A DNA stretch of 64,000 nucleotides from Gliomastix tumulicola (GCA_001599755.1 BCHX01000010.1:354173-418172), one strand, 5' to 3'; numbered from the stretch's first letter, positions 32,993 through 44,999 are shown. Notes: generated by a model not told the origin, from the letters alone. Program-made: numbers and translations.

Positions 32993-34595
32993 AGTCCGGA
33001 TCCTAGCAATATGACCGGGGAATCCAAAATTTACCTTCTCGCGAGCTCAATGGGGCGTATCTTGTGGGTTTATGAGAGGACGCCACTGCTAGCTGGCATC
33101 AAGAAGGAACATCTTCGATCAGATTATGGGTTCCCGAAGTACTGATACTTGTGATTCACGGATCCAAAGCGATCAAGAGTGGCTCATACGCTAGCATGGC
33201 CGCCCGACAAGAAAAGACTCATGGACCCGGTACGGGGGCTACTCAATACTCCGTATATGCATAATAACTTCTTTGAAGCCCATGCGTTTTCCACCCTGCA
33301 TGAAACCCGGTGAAGAACGTACGCAAGATTGAGGTTTTATTTGGCGTAGGGCTCTTTTTATTTGCGCATGCCATCTTCAGCTTTATGATGCTTGCGATAG
33401 GGGCCGGACATGCTCCTCGCTCTCAAGTTGGTGTATGTCACGCGCGGGACCTCCAGCAAGCGCTACTCGGGGTTCTACCAATGCACACTACGATCTTGAG
33501 GACTTTTAGGATCATATCTAAGTCAGTTCGTCAGAAAGGCACTGTAGGGTACCAGACACTGGAGGCACAGGGACATCGAGTGATTGGTATTTGCCATCCT
33601 GGTACGCCTTGCTGGGTGGGCGAGGTGTGCCCTCTTCGGTGAGACTGGCAGGCAGCCTTTCTGGGCTGGTGGGCCGGGCGAGCCGGCAGTATTCCTTCCA
33701 CTACTAGCTTGGATGGCGCGGTGAACGGCTGCTTACTGCTTCTAATAGCAGGCTGTTTGCGGAGCTCCATCACCAGCCGCATGATCCATTTCTTGCCAAA
33801 GGCCGCTTCCGCCAAATTAAGCCGTTTGTTTTAACCTGGGTATAGCTGTCGGCTTTCCGTCGGATCACTCGCTTCTGCCGACACGCCCAGATTGTGCCGA
33901 ACTGCAATGTGTCAAGGTAGGCAGACTCTAACCATGATATCATAGTAGTGGTCTGCGACCTCGTCTCCCTACCTTCTTCCTCACCGACTCCCTTCGATCT
34001 GGACACCCAGGCCATACCTGCGATCCGAACATCATACCCATAGAAACCGTCCGCGGCATGACGACTGAGTCGCCTAGAACAAGCTCGATATACTGTTTGA
34101 AGGGGGAAATTATTGACTTCATGATAGAGTCAATCAGGCTTCTAACTCGATGGATGCACTATTACTGAAATCTCTGTATTTGGCGACGTCTTGCCGCTCG
34201 CCACTCGTATCAAAAAATACACAGAGAAGATATGTACGGTTCTACTATAACAGCCGCACAAAACAAAATTTGCATGTCTAACATCATCTATTCCCAAACG
34301 CTAATCGACGTCCCGGCAAACACACATCGTCATTGTTCAGTCGCCGGATAGCGCGCACCGAAATTCCAATGACAGCATAGCGATGTGAATGTTCCCCTAG
34401 TTACAATAAAGCAGAAGCTAAAGGAAAAGGAACAAAGAGGGAAAGGTAACACACAAGGGAGAGGAAGACATTGGCGAGGTGACAGGCCGGGTGGGTGCTG
34501 CTATCCAACACCTGCCATGGGCAGGCAGCTAGCTCCGTTCCGCTTTTGCATAACCAATGTCAACCTCTACCCTTGGCTGTGCTGAACGCGTAGCA
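32993..34595. other. Intergenic, no gene supported
   Basis: Several minus-strand frames (33531-34122) follow each other but lack recognisable motifs. The end of this stretch (34170-34595) is the 3' flank of the Ca2+-ATPase fragment. Confidence 0.35.
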
Positions 34596-36155
34596 CTAAG
34601 GCTCGGGCTCGGGCTCAGAGGCGATGATAGCAGGGATGTTAGGAGAGTTGGGAGAGTTGGGAGATCCAGCGGATCCGGGCTTCTCGTTGAAGGGTTCAGC
34701 CGCGTTCTCGGTGGTAGAGTCATCCTTCTCACCGGTCTCCTCGTCGTCGCCCTTCTTCGACTTCTTGAACAGGAGGAAGAAAGCCTTGAACAGACGACCG
34801 AAGGTGGCGTACCAGGCCTTGCCAGCAGCGTTGTAGGTCATGACAAAGGGCTTTCCGACAACCTCGGCGATAGCGGCGAACCAGTCGTCGGGGAACAGGC
34901 GGACAAGCACAGCCCAGGGAAGACAGACCAGCGCGGTGACGACGGAGATGGCCCACTGGCTACCAGTCAACCCACCGGGCACAATCTCGAAGGCACGAGA
35001 GCCAACAAAGATAATCAGCACCTGGAGGCCAACCATGAGGATGTTGATGAAGATGAAGAACTGGTTGCGGTGGACGCCCTCGAAGATGTTGAACTGGTTG
35101 TCCAGATGTCTGTTGTTGAACTCGTTGAAGATCTGCATCCAGACGAAGGTATTGAATATGATGGTGTCGAGCTGGAGCGACTCGTCCTCATTGTGCTTAT
35201 CGTATCCAAAGATGGCAGGTCCGGCAAAGTACAGAACGAGCGTGACAACTAGCTGGAAGATTGACTGCCCAACAATCATCTTCCACATGTTGGTGGTGAT
35301 GAGGGGCGCCTTCTTGCCCTGGGGAGGACGGTCGAGGACTTTCTCAGTCGGGGGATCGGTGGCAAAGGTGTCCATGATGAGATTGACCCAGAGGAGCTGG
35401 ACCGCCTTCAGCACAGGGACCATGTCCGGGTGATAGACAGCCGTGATGAAGGCGAGAAGGACAGCCGTGATGTTGACCGTAATTTGGAACTAGTGGAGTG
35501 AGTGTTAGTACGGAGCTGGTCCGGTCAGATGGTACCGATTTTTCTTACCTGCAAGAACTTCTGGACGGCGTCATTGACCGCACGACCCCACTTGAGGGCC
35601 GTGATGATCGAAGCGAAGTTGTCGTCCATCAGCACAATAGCAGAAGCCTCCTTGGCAACTTCCGTGCCCGAGATTCCCATAGAGAAACCAACATCACCAG
35701 CCTTCAGAGTGGGAGCATCGTTGGTACCATCGCCGGTGACAGCAACAGTCTCACCGAGCTCCTTCAACTTGGTAACCAGGATTCGCTTGTCCTCGGGCGA
35801 TGATCGGGCGAGAACCTGCAAGTTAGGCAGAATCTCCTTTAACTCGGCATCCGAAAGCTTCCTGAACTTGGGACCCTCCAAGACAATGCCACCCTCAGTG
35901 TAGATACCACATTCCTTAGCAATGGCTCGTACAGTGATGACGTTGTCACCAGTAACCATGCGAGTCTTGACACCGGCGTGCTTAGCCTTGGCAACAGCTT
36001 CGGGGACGCCCGAGCGGACGGGATCCTGGATACCGACGAGGCCAAAGAACGTCAGGTCCTTGAGCAGAGAAGCAAAGTCGGCATGACCCTCCTCAACCTC
36101 GGCGTGAGCCGGGGGCCAAGACTCGAAATCCTTGAACTCGAACCTCAGCGTGCTT
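34596..36155 (-). pseudogene. 3' third of a vacuolar-type Ca2+-transporting P-type ATPase
   Basis: Two exons (about 36155-35549 and 35489-34596) with a 59-bp intron (GTAAGA donor, CACTAG acceptor). The reading covers the end of the nucleotide-binding/P domain (MVTGDNVITVRAIAKECGIY, VAVTGDGTNDAPTLKAGDVG, then the TEVAKEASAIVLMDDNF segment) and the C-terminal membrane domain (LQFQITVNITAVLLAFITAV, LLWVNLIMDTFATDPPTEK). This is the PMC1/PMCA-like group that pumps Ca2+ into vacuoles. The N-terminal two thirds, including actuator domain, first membrane helices and the phosphorylated DKTGT, are absent; homology stops near 36150. In family members the M6 segment reads MDTFAALALATDPPTE; here ALALA (15 bp) is missing, deleting part of a Ca2+-site helix. 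The C-terminal SEPEPEP tail is intact. Confidence 0.8.
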
Positions 36156-36189
36156 TCCGGCCGACCGAAGCGGCCACGACACGACAGCG

Positions 36190-37183
36190 ACGGCGGCGAC
36201 GGTATTGGCGACTGCGACAGAAACGCCCCAGCGAGTATCACATCTCTCCCGGCCGAGGCCTACACGGTCGGTTGAATATGCGCCCTCTCGATCGAACGGG
36301 CGCCCGCTGAAGCAATGGTCGACGAGGAGCACGGCCGGCTGCCCGCCCAGCCCTGGCAGGATAGTAGTTCATATACTCTGGGGAGGATCGGCTTGCACAA
36401 CGTCGTTATTGCCAGTTTTCCAGCTGGCCACCTTGGCTTGAACAATACGACTACAGTGGCGAACAACATGCTCTGGTCCTTCCGCCATATCGACCAACGC
36501 TTAGTGGTGGGCATTGGAGGAGGAGTACCTGACCCGAAGGATATAAGACTTGGGGACGTCGTCGTGAGTAGCCAGGTTGTCCAATACGATTTCGGAAAGG
36601 CAGTGCCGGGTGGAAACTTCCAGATCACAAGTGTCCCTACACGCCCTCCACAGATCCTCCTCAATACTGTGGCGACGCTCCAAGCAAAACACAATCGATT
36701 GCAAAGTCGAATGCCCGCCATTCTCGACACGATGCTTTAGCGATACCCGCATATGAGAGGGTACCAACGGCCAATAGTAGACGACATACTCTTTGAGTAC
36801 TCTTACAACCATGTTGCGTCCCCTCGGGGACCTGCGACTCCTGTGACCGACAATACGCCCTAGCCCGGCCAGGGCGGCTCAGTACAAACCCCGTGATTCA
36901 TATCGGCAAAATTACTTCGGCAAACCAAGTCATGAGAGACGGCGCGATGAGAAAACAAAGAACAGAAGAGCTCTCGGTGGACTGTTTCGAGATGGAGGCG
37001 GCTGGCCTTATGGACGACAGCGTTGGTTGTCTGGTCATCCGAGGCATCTGCGACTACTCGGATTCACATAAGAACAAGGCGTGGCAAGAGTATGCAGCTG
37101 CTGTCGCGGCTGCGTACGCCACCGAGCTCCTACCTGGCAGTTCACCACCCGATCAAGTGGTACGGGGAGAGTGTCTGAGCTAG
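36190..37183 (+). pseudogene. Nucleoside phosphorylase (PNP_UDP) domain of an NLR-type protein, broken
   Basis: The frame reads SLPAEAYTVG, TGA (36274), then ICALSIERAPAEAMVDEEHG, TLGRIGLHNVVIASFPAGHL, MLWSFRHIDQRLVVGIGGGV and DIRLGDVVVSSQVVQYDFGK. A TAG follows at 36738 after AILDTML; further on other frames give VIHIGKITSANQVMRDGAMR, DCFEMEAAGLMDD and CLVIRGICDYSDSHKNKAWQ. This is the N-terminal phosphorylase-like domain that fungi fuse to NACHT or NB-ARC NLRs. At least two stops and one or more frameshifts make it dead. No NACHT part follows. It sits head-to-head with the truncated ATPase; the junction is near 36150-36190. Confidence 0.8.
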
Positions 37184-37680
37184 CTAATCAGCATTGCCGA
37201 CGCCACTGACAGACTGGTGCGCGCGTGCACTGAAACTCACAACATCAGGGTCGTCGTCTTCCAAGCCTTTTACACCGCCTCTGACAACACAACCAGAACG
37301 AGACCTACGCAGCATCTCTCTGCTTGTTTCCTCAGCTACTAGAGCGAATCCCTGGCTGCACCATATCCTCACCAACTCCCCCCTCTGGACACCGCCAAAG
37401 TCAACCCTCTAGGCAAGAGGGAGTTGGTGGTAGGCCACGAAAGTAACCAGCTTGTGAGGTATAGGGTAGCCCGGCTCCCTCGTAGCTGGATTGTTGTGAT
37501 GATAAATAGCTTTTGCCGCTATTTGAATGCTTTTTGAGTCTGCTAGACTATATAATAAATACATTGAACCTAGTGTGTCTTAGTTGTGATGTTAAAAACT
37601 TAGTGCTATTTGTCGCTGGATATGTTGCGATCCTGAAGATCTACTACTAAGTTGCCTTCCGGACCCGGGTGGCAAACCTA
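37184..37680. other. Intergenic between PNP remnant and NLR 3' end
   Basis: Tail-to-tail gap. AT-rich from 37490; contains the NLR 3' untranslated region. No gene seen. Confidence 0.4.
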
Positions 37681-40600
37681 CTATGCCCCAGCGCGTCTCA
37701 AACCCTCGACGACTAGAAGATGGCCTCCATCGGAAGCTGCCTCTGTCCAACCACCAAAATGAGTAGGCTCGGCATCGGTGCTTGCTCCCGCAGCAAGCAG
37801 TCGCTCAACTACATGTAAATGGCCTCCCTCGGAAGCTGCCTGGAGAGCCGTCCGACCATCCTCAGCAGGCCCGGAGTTGACGCTTGCTCCTGCAGCCAGC
37901 AGTCGCTCGACTAGTTGAAGATGGCCTCCCTCGGAAGCTGCCTGTAGAGCTGTCCGACCGCCAAGCTGAGCAGGCTCGGCATTCACGTTTGCGTCTGCAG
38001 CAAGGAGTCGCTCGACGATTTGAAGATAGCCTTCTTCGGAAGCTGCCTGTAGAGCTGTCCGACCGTAGCCCCGACAGGGTTTGGCATTGACGTTTGCGCC
38101 TGCAGCAAGCAATCGCTCGACGACTTCAAGATGGCCTTTTTTAGAGGCTGTCTGTAGAGCTGTCCGACCTCCATCCTCAGTAGGCCTGGCATCGACGCTT
38201 GCTCCCGCAGCAAGCAGCCGCTTGATGACTTCAGCATGGCCTCCCTCGGAAGCTGCCTGGAGGGCTGTACAGCCACCAAAACGAGCAGGCTCCCCATTGG
38301 CGCTTGCGCCTTGGGCAAGGAGTCGCTCAACGATTTGAAGATAGCCTCCCTCGGAAGCTGCCTGTAGAGCTGTCCGACCATCAGTCTCAGCAGGCTCAGC
38401 ATTGACGCTTGCTCCTGCAGCAAGCAGCCACTCGACGACTTCAATATGCCCGGCCCCCGAAGCTGCCTGAAGAGCTGTCCGACCATACCCCCAAGAAGGC
38501 TCGGCATCGATGTTTGCTCCCGCAGCGAGCAGTCGCTCGACTAGTTCTAGATGGCCTCCCTCGGAAGCTGCCTGGAGAGCCGTCCGACCATTAGCCTCAG
38601 CAGGCTCAGCATTGACGCTTGCTCCTGCAGCAAGCAGCCGCTCGACGACTTCAAAATGCCCACCTGCCGAAGCTGCCTGTAGAGCTGTCCGACCACTATC
38701 CCTAGTAGGCCTGGCATTGACACTTGCTCCTGCAGCTAGCAGTCGCTCGACTACCTGTAGACGGCCTCCCCTACAGGCTGCTTGAAATGACGTCTTGATT
38801 TCAGCATGCGAAACTTGCTTCTCAAGAAAGACGTCTAAGGCCTCAAGGTTGCCTTCCGACGCCAATTTTTCCATTACTTGGCATTTCTCCGAGAGTGATA
38901 ACACCCCAGAGGCATCGATAAGGCGTAATAGAGCTTTGTGGCGCGTTTTGCAGCTCCAAGAAAGTATTTCAGACAGATCCGATTTGAAATCATGGTCTGG
39001 CCAAGGCTTCTGCGCCAAGACATGACCGTCGAGAATGACGTGCTGCCAAGAGGTCCAAGTTTTAGATCTCTCGATCGAGAAATTCCTCGTATGCGAGATC
39101 CAGTATTCCGTCGCATACTTGAGGAAAGGGTGGCTCTGATAAAGCTGAGACAACGCTTTGTCCGCATCAGCTCTTTCATAGCTGGCTAGAACCCTCGTTA
39201 CATCAAGTTCAGAGCATGCTTTGCGATGACTTGGTGTGAGACCTAAAAGATGAAGCGAAGACTTCAACTTTTCCCCATGACGGCCTAAAGCAGTCTGTGC
39301 GATTCCTGCCGGCATGATACCGCGCATTGGCTGAGGGCGCCGGGCGAGAGATGTCTGGAAATCATTGAAGTAGAGGTAAGTCACGCAAATCTCACCGCAA
39401 TGGTGATCTGCACTCTGTATATCGACATGGAAGGAGTAGGGCTGCGGTCTTGACTGCGCACTAGTGATGAAGTCGTATATACTTCGATGCGCAAATTGAA
39501 CAGTCATAAGCTCTTCATCAACCTGCAGAAGGTTTTCGCACCACGCGGTCATGCGTTCTATGCCGTTGATGCGCTTTTCAGGTCTCGAATGATGTTGATG
39601 GATATCCGTGGAAATGGCGTCACGGAGTTCTTCGAGCGTTAAGTTCCGTTTTGCCGTGGCTATCCATGGGAATATTCTTTGGATGATTCTATCATTCTTC
39701 TGGGAGACTATCCGTGACAGTATTCGGTTGAAAAGTTCTTCCAAGTCTTTAGGGAGGTTATTGAGACATCGTCGGATGTCATCATCAGAATGCTGAGCAC
39801 ATAGCTCCTCTATGAGATATCTGACCCAGAGGAACCTTGTACCTGTTAGATAAGATATCAAAGATTGTGTCCTCAGAACTTACATTCCGTCCGCATGTTG
39901 ATTGAGTGCAGCTTGTATGTCTGTGACAAGTGATTCGGCTCCAACTACAAGTTCTTTTCTGGACCGTCGCTTTTCAAGCTCTTCCTTCACAAATAGATTG
40001 ATGTCAGATACTGCCGCAGGAGATGCCATAGATAGATTTTCCACAGAAGGAAATCTTTCTTGAAGTTCTCTCGGTAGACTCTCTCGGCTGGTTAAAAAAA
40101 CCCTCAAGCCCAGTGGACATGTGCCAAGCATAGACAGCTTGTCGAGCAAGTCGCCTCGTTCAGCAGGGTCACATTCGTCGACACCGTCGATAAAAAGGTA
40201 GAAATGGCTCGACTGTTCGATTCTTTGTCGAAGAAGTGCAACCCAATCATCAAGGCTGGGACACAGCTTCCTATCCAAATTTATCAGCGCGGTCTCCAAC
40301 TTCTCGGATAGACTTTGTATGTCCAGTGACTGTCTGAGTATCGATCGTAGTATAGTCTCTGCTTTGAGCGATTGCGGATCATCGAATCGGATAAAGAAAA
40401 ACGTGACGCAACTATCAGCAGCATGAAAGTTTTCGTTGAATACGTGATTGATGGCACTCGTGCTGGACATTGGTCGTTAGGAATAGTTGAAACTTGGCGA
40501 AGCATAGACTGACGTAAGAATCGTCTTTCCTGACCCGACTGTTAAGACGTTAGTAAGTGCGGAAATCCCAGTAATTGAGCCAAACTGACTTTTTCCAGAG

Positions 40601-41716
40601 CACCAGAGCAACGAGAAGGCTGGGTTGTTTCTCCATTGATTGAACTCGTTGGTAGAGAAGATCCACTCTGCTGTGCCAGGGTGCCGCATTTTGCATGCTT
40701 CCTTGAATGAATTATGGTGGTTATAAGACGACAGCTTCTCCAGAAGCTTGCTCCTCTGTTCCACTATAGACGGTTAATACAAATATGTATACCAGTCAAG
40801 AGCACTCACATGAGTAGCGCAGCTCTTGCTGTAATTGCCACTGCTTTCTATCCTTGATATCAGCCTCTGACTCTGGTATGAAGCGTGTTAATATTCGCCG
40901 AGCCTTTGACGACGCCTCCTGCTCCTGCTTTTGAAGCTCGTGGAGCCTCGAGTCTGCTTGCGCCTTGGCAAGAGTCGCTTCTTCTTTGACCTCATTACCG
41001 CGCTTCGACAGATCGACTATATCAGGTTCAAACTCTTGGTCCAAAGACTGCCGGACGGCCTGAATAAGTTGTCTCGTCTCTTCAATAAGGTTAGTAGGGG
41101 TATAGAGTAAAGTAGATTCAGTTGAATCATCGCACTCGACCGTTGAAGTACTTGAACCGCGTGCTTGCAACAGCGGATTATGGATGCGTGGAAATTGCAT
41201 AGCGCGCCCTGGAGTCTTGTGGAAGCCGGGTATAGGGCCTGGTATTCGATAAATCGCGGACAGTGCTCCCTGAACTTCATGAAAATATCGGAGAACGGCT
41301 CAAAGTATGACGTAAAATTGGCCATAACCTTGCTTTTTATCAGACAGCCGCCCAAACACACTAAACGTGGCACTTACACGCAGAGTCACCTGGACGCTCC
41401 CCCAGACCAAAGCTGCAATCTCTAGACGGGATGAGATGAAAGTGTCGACAATGGTTGAAAAGTCCCGTACAGACTGGAGGACTGAGTGGAAACGGCTTGC
41501 GACGCTTCTGCCTTTCATGGATCGCCTATGCGAGTCCAGCTGGGCTGTGAACTGCATCACAGCCTGTCCAGCGGGGACTTCCTTGATGTCATGGAGCATC
41601 TTCTGCTCATCTTTAGATAGTATGCTTTGGAAATCTTTGATTGCTTCCTCAAGGGCATCCCTGGGGGCATCCCTGGGACCACTTGGTACTTGAGAAACCC
41701 GTGGGACCAGATCCAT
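37681..41716 (-). CDS. Intact NLR: N-terminal helical domain, NACHT, 11 ankyrin repeats
   Basis: Seven exons join in frame: 41716-41378, 41328-41152, 41077-40810, 40763-40590, 40538-40514, 40462-39884, 39835-37681, giving 1238 residues. Introns are 46-74 bp. Residues 1-180 form a helical domain (ALVWGSVQVTLR/VMANFT, as in DUF7708-type fungal NLR N termini), then a coiled-coil linker (to 265). The NACHT domain has Walker A CSGKIGSGKTIL (about 316-327), Walker B HFYLFIDGVDECD (about 412-425) and LRVFLTSRE. The winged-helix-like part includes FLWVRYLIEELC and FAHRSIYDF. Residues about 865-1238 are 11 ankyrin repeats of 33-35 residues, RTALQAASEGGHLxxVERLL followed by AAGASVNAEP and a variable end; the last is degenerate. 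Such proteins act as cytosolic non-self or damage sensors that oligomerise on ligand binding and can trigger cell death. Intron 2 borders are the least certain. Confidence 0.88.
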
Positions 41717-43076
41717 GGTGCACGTATTAGTATGCCGAGACGGTCATTGGGGTTTATGGTGTAGGTGCGGGGTGATCCCCATTTATACATCTCGACTTCC
41801 TTGGTCGCTCCCCAGGCCATGAGCCAATGTGGGGGCAGGATCAAGCTCTAGGGTTTCAGCTTCACTCTTGTCCAATGGACACTGAACACGCTGTACCACG
41901 ATGCTACGTTATCAGCATTTTACTAGTCAGTTCTACAACCGCCGGGCCATGCGCCCTCATTTCCCATCCCCATGTAGACCTCGCAATAATGACTGGCTAG
42001 GTAGGAAAAAGTGAGCCGCCTCGTTTCGCCCTTCTCGTAGTCCCTTGCCGTGCGTCAAATATGGCATCGTGGGGTACCAGACCGTGCTAACTTAGGGCAA
42101 CAGGCATCACGTACATGTTGCGACCCACGACTAATAACCTCGTGTCTCCGTTCCCACGGTGCTATGAGCGCTCGGCGAAATGCAGCGCCTGGGCGTAAGC
42201 AGGGGGAACCGTTAGGAAAGAGGATTCCTAAGACGGAGTCTATGTGGCGCTTTGCGTTCAAACGATGGCCCACCATTCCTGATGTTGCGGTACCACATTT
42301 GGGTGGGGTTGACTGGGCCGCTCCGGCGGTGAAGGAGAAAACGGAAGCGGACCGAGAAACGGTAGATGGATTGATAAAGCGTGATCACTTATCGGGGAAA
42401 AGAAATAATAGCGAAGTTTCTAATATAGGCGCCCGTCTTCAGTAAAAGGCCGAGCCGCCGTCAAAATGCGCCTCGGGACCTAAGACAGCAAGCAGATAAG
42501 CTAACTGTTAACCGATCCATTATCCGGACAAATGATGATTGCCAACCGTTCCATCATATAGCCCCACTAGACCTCCGAATGTCCTTGGAGTGGATTGGGT
42601 AGATAGCCTGCCCTCGGCCGGGCTGATTTGTTGTCAGGTGTGTAAGGTGACGTGGCAAGGCATTCCGCCACCCCGCCTGTATGCCTTACTCCTGCTGTTA
42701 TCCTCGCAACCACGAGCGCGACGATGGGGTGACGAGCGCAAGGATCTTCCAGGTGAGCGAGCTGTTGATCGGTTGAAATAAGTGGAAATTTTCACGTGAG
42801 GACTAAGTGTTGGTTCCTAACATCGAGGCTTCCCGCAAGGCAACCAGAGTATCCATTTCAGACGCTAGCGGTACCTTCCGTGTAACGCAGGTGAGAAGGG
42901 ATTCTCTCCCCTGCCCTGAAATTTGGACTTCCGTGCAGAATTTGGACGAGTTCAAATCGGGGCTCTCGAGCACCGGATGCCTGGAAGAGCTAAAATAGAG
43001 AGGCAAACGTGAAGGCACACACCCTGAATGAAGACTACAGCCCATAGTCATATTGCATTTCCATCTTCTTTTCAAA
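41717..43076. other. Intergenic; NLR promoter side
   Basis: A plus-strand frame at 42163-42445 (Lys/Arg-rich) is open but unrecognised and I do not call it. Otherwise no gene or repeat seen. Confidence 0.4.
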
Positions 43077-43544
43077 ATGAACCCCACCCGGGATGACACA
43101 GAATGTGCCATGGACGACATCGTTCGCCAACGAGGCGACTCAGTAATATCACTTCTTTTGCGGGCGCAGGAGAGTGGCGAGCCGCAGGAGAAGAACCTAG
43201 AGTACCTCAAGAATCTTCAGTGTCTACGTCCAGCCCGAGGTGGCCAAAAGGCACCGAATTCACCATGGAATTCTCTGAATACCACCGATAAAAATCCCAC
43301 TCTCTTGGAGCGAGGAACAATCAATGCGTTTGAGACAAGGTGCTACGTGGCAGTGTCGTACACGTGGAAGGCCTCTCCGGAAGAAGAAGAACAGGCGGGA
43401 GGCTACGCCGTTCAAGCGAGGGACGGTGCTAGATTTCGGCAGTCAAAGGTCAGAGACTGCATCTTCCGCCGCGCTCTAAACTACATGTCCGCATATGGAT
43501 GTAGGCTGCTGTGGATCGACCAAGAGCGCCGATACCGCAGGTAA
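43077..43544 (+). pseudogene. HET-domain gene, N-terminal fragment
   Basis: Begins MNPTRDDTECAMDDIVRQRG at the first ATG. HET motifs are clear: CYVAVSYTW, then VRDCIFRRALNYMSAYGCRL followed by LWIDQE. In the family WIDQE continues as CIPQ or CIDQ; here the next bases (cgccgataccgcag) give RRYRR and a stop, but a two-base change would restore xIPQ followed by a GTAAGC donor. After the candidate intron (acceptor near 43609) no HET sequence continues. HET proteins trigger heterokaryon-incompatibility cell death. The remaining 400-plus residues are lost. Confidence 0.65.
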
Positions 43545-43652
43545 GCAAGCCCAACCAACTTGGATGTATATTGATGGGCGCTAATATTTCGTGCTACCCC
43601 TCTACCAGCGAGCTCTGCTCCCGAGTCGAAGAGGATGCTTTTCGCACATGCT

Positions 43653-44999
43653 GAGTCGCAAAGGTCATCTATCACCAGCCGACGTTCCGGTTCCACCCCA
43701 GTCTGCAATCCGCCAGTTGCATCAGCATCCGAACGGGCCGCTGCCGCCAGATATTCTACATCAGCTCCGATCCCGCCACGGCTACCACACAGATCGAGAG
43801 CAGACATCCAGGCCACAGCGAAGAAGCGAGAATCTACAAGCCACAAGATTCACCCCTCTTTCACCACGCCACTCCGCCGTCCGAGTCCGAGACCACCCCA
43901 GAAGTCGCTCGGGGCACCGTTCCGAATGCCGTCCTGGGACTGAATACTACACTGGGACCTGACCCTTTTGAGAACGGACTGGCGCAGTCCGAGCGAGAGC
44001 CTGCATCACACTTGGCCTCTAGCGACGGTGTCCCGGCCGACAAGGCTGCCTCGACTTCGCAGGAAGCCGAGATTACACTCGTGGAAGGCTTTGGGCACTT
44101 GATACAGCGTTCCCCGACAGATTTGGGCGGCGGCATCGCCGTTCCGATGCCCACCCGGCGACTGAGGACACGTCCGGCAAAGCGCCGCCGCCAGCACGAC
44201 GGATAGCGCAACAGCAACAAGCGACGAGGAGGTACCCACATACAAGCGACGTCGGGTGGCGGCTTCCGGTGGACTTCGGTGTGATGCACAGCCCACCCCC
44301 AGGCCAGCACAGAAGCCCCAGACGCTCAGGGCGCGTGCGTCCGATCAAAGCACAAGTCGCCGAAGTGCCGGTACTAATGCATCGCCTCTCAATGAGACCC
44401 AGGTCACGGACCATGGGGATGCAAGTTACCAGGAGTGGGCACTTCCCGATGCCGTACTTCAACGAATACAGGTCAACGGCCGGGCGATTCTACAGCTCCA
44501 ATTCACGTGGGCAACGCCATGTGCATCCCACGAAGCCCCTGCCGCCATGCCGAAGGCACAATTGCCGGAACTGCCCAGAACACGCCGCGGGCGCGGTACC
44601 AATGCCCGGGCGAGCAAAAAGCCCCCATCGAACGGCGGCACAGAGTGTGCGGACGCCGGCGATACAGACGGGGAAACCGATATCCACATTGCCGCAAGAC
44701 TACTCGCTCGGTGGAAAAAATGGACATACCTCCTGGAGTGGGCTGATGGCACCACGACCTGGGAACCGAAACGAAACATCCTCGATCGGCAAATGATGGA
44801 TGACTTCGAGGCTTCATATCGAGGTTTCAATGCAGGTATCGATGTTCTTGGTTCACGGACCTGGAAGGGTCGTCAGCAGTGGCGCGTACATTGGCATGGC
44901 CGCCCTGCTGAAGAGAACTGCTGGGTTGATGGAACATTGATGGATCCGGAACGGGTGGAAAAGGTTCAGTCATCTGGGTTTGACAACCTTCGTGACTAG
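43653..44999 (+). CDS. Chromodomain protein, apparent frameshift in the N-terminal half
   Basis: The C-terminal frame (open 44166-44999) reads DEEVPTYKRRRVAASGGLRC, EWALPDAVLQRIQVNGRAIL, then a chromodomain: IAARLLARWKKWTYLLEWAD, GTTTWEPKRNILDRQMMDDF (consensus xYLVKWxG...TWEPxxNIxxxxLixxF). The aromatic cage positions (Y, W, W) are present, as needed to bind methyl-lysine. A second related block follows (VLGSRTWKGRQQWRVHWHGR, CWVDGTLMDPERVE). Upstream, another frame (43653-44206) is open and plausible from about 43870 (TTPEVARGTVPNAVL, LVEGFGHLIQRSPTDLGGGI, RRLRTRPAKRRR), ending at TAG. The two overlap at 44166-44206, so one base gained or lost there would join them. The 5' end is unclear. 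Confidence 0.6.

Noticed and set aside
34557..35433. Long plus-strand ORFs of 197-231 codons
   Set aside because: They are antisense shadows of the Ca2+-ATPase exons, whose motifs are unmistakable on the minus strand.
42050..42445. 131-codon plus-strand ORF
   Set aside because: Begins with a non-ATG codon, no domain; the internal ATG frame is Lys/Arg-rich and unremarkable.
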